Assembly (NCBI RefSeq): GCF_002163835.1
Contig: NZ_CP019331.1
Coordinates: 1,116,001 to 1,180,000 of the forward strand
Source of the DNA: Polaribacter sp. SA4-10
Lineage (GTDB): Bacteria > Bacteroidota > Bacteroidia > Flavobacteriales > Flavobacteriaceae
DNA: 64,000 nt
Direction: 5' to 3'
Shown one piece after another: positions 48,038-55,656 of the stretch (the stretch's first letter is position 1; every line of letters begins with the position of its first letter). Position numbers and translations under genes: made by a program. The notes below the pieces were generated by a model that worked only from the letters and a program-made list of their open reading frames with translations, was not told where the DNA came from and did no database searches.

Positions 48038-48556
48038 CTTTGTCTTCTTTAATTCTGCATTCCATTTAAATACTCTACAAATGGTTGAGTCAAATATATT
48101 AGACATTAAAGAAGGCAAGGTTTTATAACTGGTCAAGTAGTATTAAAAGATGTTCAAAAAATTATAATGTTCTGATATTATGACTTTTAAACATAATTTT
48201 TATTCTCAAAATATAAGATTTTATGGCCTTACCTGAAAATGTAGCTTGATTCTGACGGCTTTGTAATTGAACTACTAAAGCTAATTGAACGACGAGAATA
48301 CAAAAACGAGAGAACTCATAAAATAAAAGTTGTTTTGTGTATCAAAAGATACTATTAATTGTAAAGATTTATTTTTCACCAAAACCAAAAAAGATACTTT
48401 AGATAGTCGATTTTCATTTGAGAAGATTAATAAAGGCATCCATAATCGATTCAATGTCGCCTATTGATTAGTCTTTAAACTTATCTGAACAGTTCTCAAA
48501 CCTATATTTGATTTTTCATTTGGAGATTGTGATTGATAAATTAACAATATAACAAG
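48038..48556. other. Divergent intergenic region GH130 / secreted protein
   Basis: The AT-rich sequence between the minus-strand GH130 gene and the plus-strand secreted gene contains conserved operator B near its right end and presumably a separate promoter for the GH130-symporter pair near its left end. No coding frame other than the non-preferred extension of GH130 is seen. Confidence 0.5.
48464..48523 (+). promoter_or_regulatory. PUL promoter-operator, site B
   Basis: TTGATTAG, then AAACTTATCTGAACAGTTCT and CAAACCTATATTTG, followed at the fixed four-base distance by a -7-like box TTCATTTGG, ending 33 bases before the start codon of the first carbohydrate-binding-like gene. It matches site A at nearly every position over about 50 bases. 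Confidence 0.7.
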
Positions 48557-50518
48557 ATGAAAAAAAATTACATTTTAACGTTATTAATGATGCTTTGTTT
48601 AACTGTTACTTCTTTTGGACAAGAAATGATGCTAAACGGAGGGTTGGAAAATTGGATTTCAAACACACGTCCAACTGATTGGACCACCTACCAGAATATA
48701 ACTCAAGAATCATCAGAAAAACACGGAGGTTCTTTTTCAGCTAAACAAACAAAAGATGCTACAGGTGGTTATAAAAAATTAATTCAAAATATTCCAAATA
48801 CGACCGTAGGAGAAAGTTATACTGTATCTTTTTGGTATAAAATAGCGCCTGACGCTGGAAGTGTTGTTAAAATGTGGTCTAATTTTAGAGATGCCAGTGG
48901 CGCTTTTTTAGACGGGACTACAGCTGATATAACTTTGCCTGTTAATGATAATGCTTGGACAAAATATGAGGAAACTGTAATTGCACCAGCTACGTCGGTG
49001 AAGTTTTGGTTTGAGGTAAGAACATATAGCAATACAACAGTTTATTTTGATGATTTTTCATTTGTCCGCAACCCTTTTACATGGACGGGAGCTGCTAACA
49101 ATAATTATAACGACGCTGCAAACTGGTCTACGAATACTGTCCCTAGCGAAAATTATGATATTATAATTCCTTCAAGTGCAACGATAAATATGCCAGCAAC
49201 ATTAACTGTTAATAGCATGTCTATTGCGGCTGGTGCTTCTATCATTTCTACTGGAACTATTACGGGCTCAATTAGTTATACAAGAAATATCCCTACCGAT
49301 AACTGGTACTTAATTTCTTCACCAGTAGCTGACCAAGATAAGGACGCTTTTGTAAGCGCTTCAAGCCTGGCAATAAGTGGAATTAATGTTGGTTTTGCTG
49401 ATTACGAGAATAGTACAGGGGATTGGTCTTATTACCAATCTGGCGCAAGTGGAACAGGAAACTTTGGTTTAGGAGAAGGCCATGCAGTAAAATTAAATAC
49501 AGCAGGTGATGTCGTTTTTACAGGAACTTTTAATGATGCTGAGAGTATTGCAGTATCAAGTACTCCTGGATATAACCTAATAGGAAATCCTTATTTGACA
49601 TCTGTGTCAGTAAAAGAAATGTTAGAAGAAGCTAATAATGCAAACTTACTATTGGAACAAACGGTGTGGTTATGGGATCAAGCATTAGGAACTTATGATT
49701 TAAAGAACATAGCAGATGATATGGAAATTGCGCCTGGTCAAGCCTTTTTTGTCTCAGCAGCACAAACAGGTAGTTTTAGTATTAATGAGAGTATGCAAAG
49801 TCATAGTTCAGATACTTTCCAAAAAATAACTACAAGACCAGAATTAGCCCTTACCTTGAGTAACGGAGCGGCAAGCAGAACAGCATCTGTTTTTTATATT
49901 GATGGAGCTACAACAGGTTTTGACAATGGATATGACAGTTCTATCTTTGGCGGTTTGGGTAATGAATTTTCAATATTCACACATGCAGTTGCCAATGGTT
50001 CTGGAAGAAACTTAGGAACTCAGTCTTTACCAGATAACAATTTTGAGAACATGATTGTACCTGTAGGAGTAATTGCTGAATCTGGCAGTGCTTTAGAGTT
50101 CTCTGCAAGATTAGAAAATTTACCAGAAGGTATTAAAGTATTCTTAGAAGACAAAGAAGAAAATACATTTACACGCTTAGACGAGTTAAATGCATCTCAT
50201 AAAATTACTACAACATCAATTATAAATAGTGTTGGACGTTTTTATCTTCATACAGCTAAAAGTGTTCTTAGTATTTCTGATGCTACTTTAGATAATGTAA
50301 GTATTCTTAAAGTACATAATTCTTTAAGAATAAGTGGTTTACAACAAGGGAAAGCTTCTGTTAAATTATTTAATGTACTTGGAAAACAAGTTTTAAATTC
50401 TGCTTTTGAATTTAATGGTATGAAAGATATTTCTTTACCAAGAGTAGCAAAAGGTATTTACATTGTTCAGTTAGAAACAGCAGAGGGTACATTAAACAAG
50501 AAAATAATTTTAGAATAA
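48557..50518 (+). CDS. T9SS-exported surface protein with N-terminal carbohydrate-binding-like module
   Basis: A signal peptide (to about residue 21) precedes a jelly-roll module of about 150 residues (NGGLENWISNTRPTDWTTYQ; ends VKFWFEVRTYSNTTVYFDDF) resembling CBM_4_9-like modules. A middle region typical of flavobacterial surface proteins follows, with WTGAANNNYNDAANWSTNTV and NWYLISSPVADQDKDAF. A type IX sorting domain occupies the last 80 or so residues (VKLFNVLGKQVLNS, GIYIVQLETAEGTLNKKIIL). It should be exported and attached to the cell surface, where it may bind the polysaccharide. No catalytic motif is seen. Two paralogues of the first module follow downstream, each behind its own copy of the operator. 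Confidence 0.8.
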   Translation: MKKNYILTLLMMLCLTVTSFGQEMMLNGGLENWISNTRPTDWTTYQNITQESSEKHGGSFSAKQTKDATGGYKKLIQNIPNTTVGESYTVSFWYKIAPDAGSVVKMWSNFRDASGAFLDGTTADITLPVNDNAWTKYEETVIAPATSVKFWFEVRTYSNTTVYFDDFSFVRNPFTWTGAANNNYNDAANWSTNTVPSENYDIIIPSSATINMPATLTVNSMSIAAGASIISTGTITGSISYTRNIPTDNWYLISSPVADQDKDAFVSASSLAISGINVGFADYENSTGDWSYYQSGASGTGNFGLGEGHAVKLNTAGDVVFTGTFNDAESIAVSSTPGYNLIGNPYLTSVSVKEMLEEANNANLLLEQTVWLWDQALGTYDLKNIADDMEIAPGQAFFVSAAQTGSFSINESMQSHSSDTFQKITTRPELALTLSNGAASRTASVFYIDGATTGFDNGYDSSIFGGLGNEFSIFTHAVANGSGRNLGTQSLPDNNFENMIVPVGVIAESGSALEFSARLENLPEGIKVFLEDKEENTFTRLDELNASHKITTTSIINSVGRFYLHTAKSVLSISDATLDNVSILKVHNSLRISGLQQGKASVKLFNVLGKQVLNSAFEFNGMKDISLPRVAKGIYIVQLETAEGTLNKKIILE

Positions 50519-50537
50519 TTAGTAAATATAAATCACA

Positions 50538-50714
50538 ATGAAAATAAAAAAAAAAATAGAGAATAATTCTCAAGATATTTCACGTAAAGATGCTTTAAAA
50601 AAGATTGGATCTTACAGTAAGTATGCGGCTTTAACTGCACTAGGTACTTATATGATATTAAACCCACAAAAAGCGCAAGCTATGAGCCCTATAGATCCAG
50701 GGTTAGATTTTTAA
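50538..50714 (+). CDS. 58-residue Tat-like small exported peptide
   Basis: The gene starts 19 bases after the T9SS protein. The N-terminus is very basic (KIKKKIENN), followed by SRKDALKKIGSYSKYAALTA, which resembles a twin-arginine leader with a KR-type variant, and then LGTYMILNPQKAQA. If cleaved after AQA, only about ten residues remain (MSPIDPGLDF). Similar tiny genes are, to my knowledge, often found after secreted flavobacterial proteins, but their role is unknown. It is too short for most gene finders. It is probably co-transcribed with the preceding gene. Confidence 0.6.
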   Translation: MKIKKKIENNSQDISRKDALKKIGSYSKYAALTALGTYMILNPQKAQAMSPIDPGLDF

Positions 50715-50830
50715 GTAGTTATGTAACTTTAGCTGGTTACTGCATGCAAGTGACTATTATTAAAGAGATATACGTAAAATAGCAACTACAAGAATTGTTT
50801 ATATTAGAAGAATAGTGAGAAAGAAGGCTC

Positions 50831-50862
50831 AAGAATTCCCACCCCAAAAGGGTGGGCTTCTT
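50831..50862 (+). terminator. Strong hairpin, probable terminator
   Basis: AAGAA plus CCCACCC pair with GGGTGGG plus TTCTT around a CAAAA loop, with small bulges between the two stem parts. It is by far the most GC-rich element in the gap. The T-tract after it is short, so it may act as a 3' end stabiliser rather than a classical terminator. Confidence 0.45.
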
Positions 50863-51003
50863 GTAACTGGGGTAATCTTTTTCATTTTATAAAAACAGTA
50901 TTGTGTTCTAAAGTAAAGTCTTTTTGGCAGTTTCTTCCAGTTATTCAAATTTTCTTTTTGTAGATGATCATTTTGGTAGTTTGTAATCATCAGTTAATAT
51001 GTA

Positions 51004-51063
51004 TTGGTTAGCCTTCAAACTTATTTGTACAGTTTTCAAACACATATTTAGTTTTAATATTGC
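51004..51063 (+). promoter_or_regulatory. PUL promoter-operator, site C (diverged)
   Basis: TTGGTTAG, AAACTTATTTGTACAGTTTT and CAAACACATATTTA, then a -7 box TAATATTGC at the same spacing as in the other three sites. It has the most changes in the core (GTACAGTTT instead of GAACAGTTC), so binding may be weaker. It ends 26 bases before the start codon. Confidence 0.6.
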
Positions 51064-51089
51064 AAATTGCAATTACAAATATAAAAATA

Positions 51090-51611
51090 ATGAAAAGAAA
51101 ATACATTTTAACTTTATTAATGACCCTTTGTCTAACAGTTACTACTTTTGGACAAGAACTAATGCTAAACGGAGGGTTGGAAAATTGGACTACAGATACA
51201 AATCCCACAGATTGGACAAAGGCAGAGGGATTAGTAAAATCTACAGATGCTAACACCGGTTCTTTTTCAGCTAAGCAAACAAAAGATGCTTCAAAAGGTA
51301 GAGTAAATTTAACTCAAAATATTCCGAAGATTACTGTAGGAAAAATGTATACTATCACTTTTTGGTATAAAATAGCGGTTGCAGGAAAACCTGTTAAAAT
51401 ATGGTGTAATTTTAGAGATAACAATGGCGGTTTTATAGGCGGAAATGATCCTGATATACTAAGAGCTAATTTGGATGTTAATGGTAATTCTTGGACAAAA
51501 TACGAGGCGACTGTTACTGCACCAGCTACAGCAGTAAAGTTTTGGTTTGAAGTAAGAACGTATAGTAATACAACAGTTTATTGGGATGATTTTTCATTTC
51601 ACCAAGATTAA
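51090..51611 (+). CDS. Secreted carbohydrate-binding-like protein without sorting domain
   Basis: A signal peptide (to about residue 20) and one jelly-roll module (NGGLENWTTDTNPTDWTKAE; ends KFWFEVRTYSNTTVYWDDFS) closely similar to the modules of the genes on either side. The protein stops at FHQD right after the module, with no type IX sorting domain. It would therefore stay in the periplasm or be secreted another way. The first ATG of the frame is ten codons earlier; the chosen start (MKRKYILTLLM) gives a proper signal peptide and fits the position of the -7 box. It seems a duplicate that lost its C-terminal half. Confidence 0.75.
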   Translation: MKRKYILTLLMTLCLTVTTFGQELMLNGGLENWTTDTNPTDWTKAEGLVKSTDANTGSFSAKQTKDASKGRVNLTQNIPKITVGKMYTITFWYKIAVAGKPVKIWCNFRDNNGGFIGGNDPDILRANLDVNGNSWTKYEATVTAPATAVKFWFEVRTYSNTTVYWDDFSFHQD

Positions 51612-51639
51612 GCACCCATTATTAAGTGCGTACCATATG

Positions 51640-51699
51640 TTGATTAGCATTTAAACTCATCTGAACAGTTCTCAAACCCATATTTGGTTGAACTTTCGG
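51640..51699 (+). promoter_or_regulatory. PUL promoter-operator, site D
   Basis: TTGATTAG, then AAACTCATCTGAACAGTTCT and CAAACCCATATTTG, with the -7-like box AACTTTCGG at the standard spacing. It is the closest match to site A. The box ends 34 bases before the start codon, as at site B. Confidence 0.7.
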
Positions 51700-51733
51700 A
51701 ATTTGGGATCACTAATATAAAAAACGTAAAAAG

Positions 51734-52522
51734 ATGAAAAAAAATTATATTTTAACTTTATTAATGACTCTTTGTGTAACTGTTGCTTCTTCTGGACAAG
51801 AACTGATGCTAAACGGAGGGTTAGAAAATTGGACTACAGATACAGCCCCAACAGATTGGACAAAGGCAGAGGGAGTAACAAAGTCTACAGATGCTAACAC
51901 AGGGTCTTTTTCAGCTAAGCAAACAAAAGATGGTTCAGGAGGTAGAATAAATTTAACTCAAAATATTCCAAATACTGTAATAGGAGAGAGTTATACTATA
52001 AGTTTTTGGTATAAAATAGCCCCTGGAGCTGAAAAACCTGTTAAAATGTGGTCTAATTTTAGAGATGATACTGGTGGCTTTATAGGTGGGAATGATTCTG
52101 ATGTAATAAGAACTAATTTGGATGTTAATGGCAATGCTTGGACAAAATATGAGGAAACTGTTATTGCACCAGCTACATCGGTGAAGTTCTGGTTTGAGCT
52201 AAGAACATTTGATAATACAAAAGTTTATTGGGATGATTTTTCATTTTTCGATAATGCTACATTATCCACTGTAAAAAATAAGGCTATCGTAGGTTTTGCA
52301 GCTTACCCAAACCCAGTTTCTAACGGAATTTTAAATATTTCTTCTGCTAGTGACTCTTTGAAAAATTTAACACTTTTTAACCTTTTAGGAAAACAAGTAC
52401 TTTCATCAAGTTTTTCTGGTGTACAATCAAATGTTGATGTATCTAGTATTTCTGATGGAATTTACATTTTAAAAGTAACTGAAGCTGGCAAAACCGCAAC
52501 TAAAAAGGTAGTGATCAGATAA
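51734..52522 (+). CDS. T9SS-exported carbohydrate-binding-like protein
   Basis: A signal peptide (to about residue 19), one jelly-roll module (about 20-172; NGGLENWTTDTAPTDWTKAE) and directly after it a type IX type A sorting domain (about 185-262; GFAAYPNPVSNGILNISSAS, GIYILKVTEAGKTATKKVVI). It has the simplest module-plus-sorting-domain layout and may be the ancestor of the 51090 paralogue. Likely a surface glycan-binding protein. Nothing catalytic is recognised. Confidence 0.8.
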   Translation: MKKNYILTLLMTLCVTVASSGQELMLNGGLENWTTDTAPTDWTKAEGVTKSTDANTGSFSAKQTKDGSGGRINLTQNIPNTVIGESYTISFWYKIAPGAEKPVKMWSNFRDDTGGFIGGNDSDVIRTNLDVNGNAWTKYEETVIAPATSVKFWFELRTFDNTKVYWDDFSFFDNATLSTVKNKAIVGFAAYPNPVSNGILNISSASDSLKNLTLFNLLGKQVLSSSFSGVQSNVDVSSISDGIYILKVTEAGKTATKKVVIR

Positions 52523-52636
52523 TTTTACCGTTATATTTGTTTATAACACCTGGTTTGCTTTTAAAGGTTATTAAATCTATCTCTTAGCTTAATAACCCTT
52601 AAAAGTTTACTTTGTGTTTACGCCTAATAATTCTAT

Positions 52637-55339
52637 ATGAAATTGAAAATCAATTTTTTACTTTTTGTTTTAACTCTTTTTTCATTTAATTCAGTTTTTT
52701 CACAACAAATTGAATTCCCTATTGAAGTACTTGGAGATGAAGGGCTTACCGTGTCGTCGTCATTTACAATTGATCAAGAGCAACTTAACAAAATTAACAG
52801 TACCGATAATTTATATCTAAGAGCGAATAATCTCGGGTATCAAGGAAAGGCCTCTGTTCAAGTAAATGGTGGGAACTGGATTTTGCTAACTAATAATTCA
52901 GTGAAAATTTACAGCCCTGAAAAAGAGCGAGGCGGGATGACCAATGGTGGTTATAATACGATTCGTTTTACCGTTTCAATTTCAAATTTTCAGGTGGGTG
53001 TAAATACCATTGCTTTGCGTTTTAATTATTCTGATGGAATTTCTAATGGTTACCGAGTCATTGATCTTGATGTATTAGATGCTACTTCTGAAAGAATATT
53101 AAAAAATAGTTCCTATTACGTTTTACCCGGAACTACAACTCGTGATTATGAAACTAGTTACTTTATTATGGATGCTCCAGAAGATTGGAAATCGCCATAT
53201 TATACTGAGACTGATGGCGAGCCAGACGATTTGTTTGATAAAGTGTTTCAAGGTAAAAATCTCTGGTACTATGGAAGGAATGGAGCTCCCAGTGTTGAGG
53301 GAGACCCGCTACTAAATAATTATTTACCAACTACTGAAAAAGGCTTTTGGTATGGCTATACTAATTTAAGCAGTGGTAAAGAAATAAAGGCGAAATGTAC
53401 TAGCTGTCATTTGCAAGATGGTAGAGACCTAGAAATATTTTCATATTCAAATATATCTATTATTGAACGTTCAAAATTTCATGATCTTACTGAAGAAGAG
53501 GGAAAGTTAATTGCTACTTATATTAGGTCTTTATCTGAAGAAGATCCAACATCTGGTAGCATTGGTCGCTATGGGCGTCCTTGGAATCCTCCTTATCAAC
53601 CAGGGCCGCAATTGGCGAGAAAGCCTATTGAGCAGTGGGCCGCTGGAGCAGGGCTTGATGCTGTGTTAGAAGAAGATGCTGACATGTTTCCATACCTTTT
53701 CCCTAATGGTGTAAGCCAAGAAGAATTGTATAAGGTATTCGATTCAGATGCTACCAGCGATCGAACAGAAATTCCGGTTGCTATCCAATTCCCAGACTGG
53801 AAACATTGGTTACCCATTGTTCACCCCATGGATGCCTATATTAAAGATGATTATTGGAACGATGCATCAAAAAATTATGATCCTAAAGAAGGATATAAAA
53901 AATTCAGAAAACATATCCTTGATAATTTAAGCACCTATCAACAGCAAAACATTACAGCCCAACAAGCTAGTAATTTAATGAAAGCTAATTCTGCTTTTCA
54001 TAGTGAATATAGACGGTTTCTTGAAGACGGGAGTTCTAACATAAAACAATGGAGAACTGAAGATGGCACTGCAACCTCAAAAATTGCAGATGATATTCCA
54101 AGAGAACTAGCAGCTACCAGTTTAGCGAGACTAATGGCTGTTCAGTATTTTGAAGTTATGAATGAATTTAATTTTCAAGATAAAGCACATTGGTTTACAC
54201 AAGTTGATGAAGAAGATCATCCGCAAGCCCGACAATGGTTTGGTGAAAGCTACCAAGTATATGAAGTTCCTCCACATTTTCAGGCCTCTGTTGCACTAGA
54301 GGGGGCTATTGGAAATGGCAATTCTTTTAAGGGCCAAGAAGATTTTACTGGAAAATATGAGTCCACAAATTGGTATCATTTACAATCTATTGTTAATGGT
54401 GGTGAAGGTATGATGCGACAGAATAGTCCCGTAGATTATAATTACCAAAATATGTTTATTTTAAAAGCTAGTAGCTCTTCGGGTTTTTACGAACCTCTGC
54501 GATATTATCAGGCTCTTAATACAATGTACAGAACAAAAACTTGGTCTGGCGGAGGCGGACCAAATACGAGTAACGGTTTTAGAATACGGGTGATGGGTCC
54601 GTGGTTTTTCTATGGTATGACTTTCAGAAGAAATTTTGAAGGATTTGAAGAAGAAGAGTTCCCTAATCTATTAAACGAATTTTCCCCTAATTTACGTGCA
54701 CGAGTCACCAACGCATTATTACTGCAATTTTTAACAGAAGTTGAGGATGGTGATGCCGACACCGATGGCAATTTATACAATGAAGGTCTTAACAAACTAT
54801 ATAATAAATCGGATGGAAGTATTTACTGGGAAAGATATACGGGTAATAATGATGCGAGTAACAAAATTGAACCAAAAGATATTCTAGAATCTGAAATACG
54901 TAAGGGAGATGATATATTTGACAGCAATGTAGTAGGAATGTGGGTAGATCAGTTTTACTATTTAATTCCCAAGTTTTATGATCTTGGTTTAGATGATACT
55001 ATCCTAGAGCGACTCATAAATTGGTGCGCTGCTGCATGGCCATTGATAAATTGGGACGCGCTTAGAAAAAATCTTTCGACGCCAGAGCTTACTAGCGATA
55101 AGGGCATTTACCTGTCTTACAGTAATAATTATGAAGCTGTTACCATACATGGTTTAACTAATGGCGTTTATAACTTTGTAGTTTATGATTTGCATGGAAG
55201 GAAAAACTATAACCGCAGACTTAAAATAACCGGTAACTCAATAATAATTGATACACAACGTATGCGATTAGGAATTTATGTTCTAAGCTTAAGCGACAGT
55301 AAAGGTAATACAAAAGCTTTTAAGTTTTTTAAAAAGTAA
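52637..55339 (+). CDS. Large T9SS-exported protein with a single c-type haem motif
   Basis: A signal peptide (to about residue 22) and a beta-rich N-terminal region (about 25-150) precede a region carrying CTSCHLQDGRDLE (CxxCH, cysteine about residue 254), the attachment site for one c-type haem. A long unrecognised region (about 300-800) is rich in tryptophan and tyrosine, with FPYLFPNGVS and PDWKHWLPIVHPMDAY. The last 75 residues form a type IX sorting domain (VTIHGLTNGVYNFVVYDLHG, GIYVLSLSDSKGN). A surface cytochrome-type protein in a sulfated-glycan locus suggests an oxidative step or electron transfer at the cell surface, but no family with known activity is recognised. About 115 bases after the preceding gene; no operator of its own. 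Confidence 0.7.
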   Translation: MKLKINFLLFVLTLFSFNSVFSQQIEFPIEVLGDEGLTVSSSFTIDQEQLNKINSTDNLYLRANNLGYQGKASVQVNGGNWILLTNNSVKIYSPEKERGGMTNGGYNTIRFTVSISNFQVGVNTIALRFNYSDGISNGYRVIDLDVLDATSERILKNSSYYVLPGTTTRDYETSYFIMDAPEDWKSPYYTETDGEPDDLFDKVFQGKNLWYYGRNGAPSVEGDPLLNNYLPTTEKGFWYGYTNLSSGKEIKAKCTSCHLQDGRDLEIFSYSNISIIERSKFHDLTEEEGKLIATYIRSLSEEDPTSGSIGRYGRPWNPPYQPGPQLARKPIEQWAAGAGLDAVLEEDADMFPYLFPNGVSQEELYKVFDSDATSDRTEIPVAIQFPDWKHWLPIVHPMDAYIKDDYWNDASKNYDPKEGYKKFRKHILDNLSTYQQQNITAQQASNLMKANSAFHSEYRRFLEDGSSNIKQWRTEDGTATSKIADDIPRELAATSLARLMAVQYFEVMNEFNFQDKAHWFTQVDEEDHPQARQWFGESYQVYEVPPHFQASVALEGAIGNGNSFKGQEDFTGKYESTNWYHLQSIVNGGEGMMRQNSPVDYNYQNMFILKASSSSGFYEPLRYYQALNTMYRTKTWSGGGGPNTSNGFRIRVMGPWFFYGMTFRRNFEGFEEEEFPNLLNEFSPNLRARVTNALLLQFLTEVEDGDADTDGNLYNEGLNKLYNKSDGSIYWERYTGNNDASNKIEPKDILESEIRKGDDIFDSNVVGMWVDQFYYLIPKFYDLGLDDTILERLINWCAAAWPLINWDALRKNLSTPELTSDKGIYLSYSNNYEAVTIHGLTNGVYNFVVYDLHGRKNYNRRLKITGNSIIIDTQRMRLGIYVLSLSDSKGNTKAFKFFKK

Positions 55340-55656
55340 ATATTAGGTCTGGCTCATTGCTAAGAATGAACGAACAGTTCTAATGAAATAAAAAAGTAAA
55401 ACAGAAAAGTAGAATATGTACTAATATAGTAACAAAAATATTTAATTATAGAAACACATAATATCATTTTTGAGTTAATATAAACTACAAATGAGGCAAA
55501 ACATTACATATTCAAAAATTTAAAACGAATATATACGATTATTAAAAATAACTCTCTAAATATCAACAATTGATAAATTTTAGTTTGCGTAGTCAGTTTT
55601 AAATACGCGACCTATAAATATGTCATAAAAAAACTGAAGATTTTCAGAAGAAAAAA
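55340..55656. other. Gene-free 317 bp before the formylglycine-generating enzyme
   Basis: AT-rich, no coding frame. It contains a lone operator core GAACAGTTCT at about 55374, without the flanking conserved blocks or a matched -7 box. It should hold the promoter of the downstream gene. Confidence 0.4.

Larger units (their letters stand above)
50715..51089. other. Intergenic 375 bp with hairpin and operator C
   Basis: This stretch contains a strong GC-rich hairpin at 50831-50862 and the third operator-promoter at 51004-51063. No coding frame is supported. Confidence 0.5.

Noticed and set aside
48038-48136. N-terminal 33-codon extension of the GH130 gene
   Set aside because: The extension has no resemblance to GH130 or to a signal peptide; the family pattern starts at the internal methionine.
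48317-48336. Third copy of the PUL-flanking 22 bp repeat
   Set aside because: The similarity (AAAATAAAAGTTGTTTT) contains an insertion and stops early; it can be explained by AT-rich composition.
51060-51089. Ten-codon extension of the middle carbohydrate-binding-like gene
   Set aside because: It overlaps the -7 box of operator C, and the later ATG gives a proper signal peptide like those of the two paralogues.
55370-55384. Fifth operator before the formylglycine-generating enzyme gene
   Set aside because: Only the ten-base core GAACAGTTCT is present. The flanking conserved blocks and the correctly spaced -7 box are absent.
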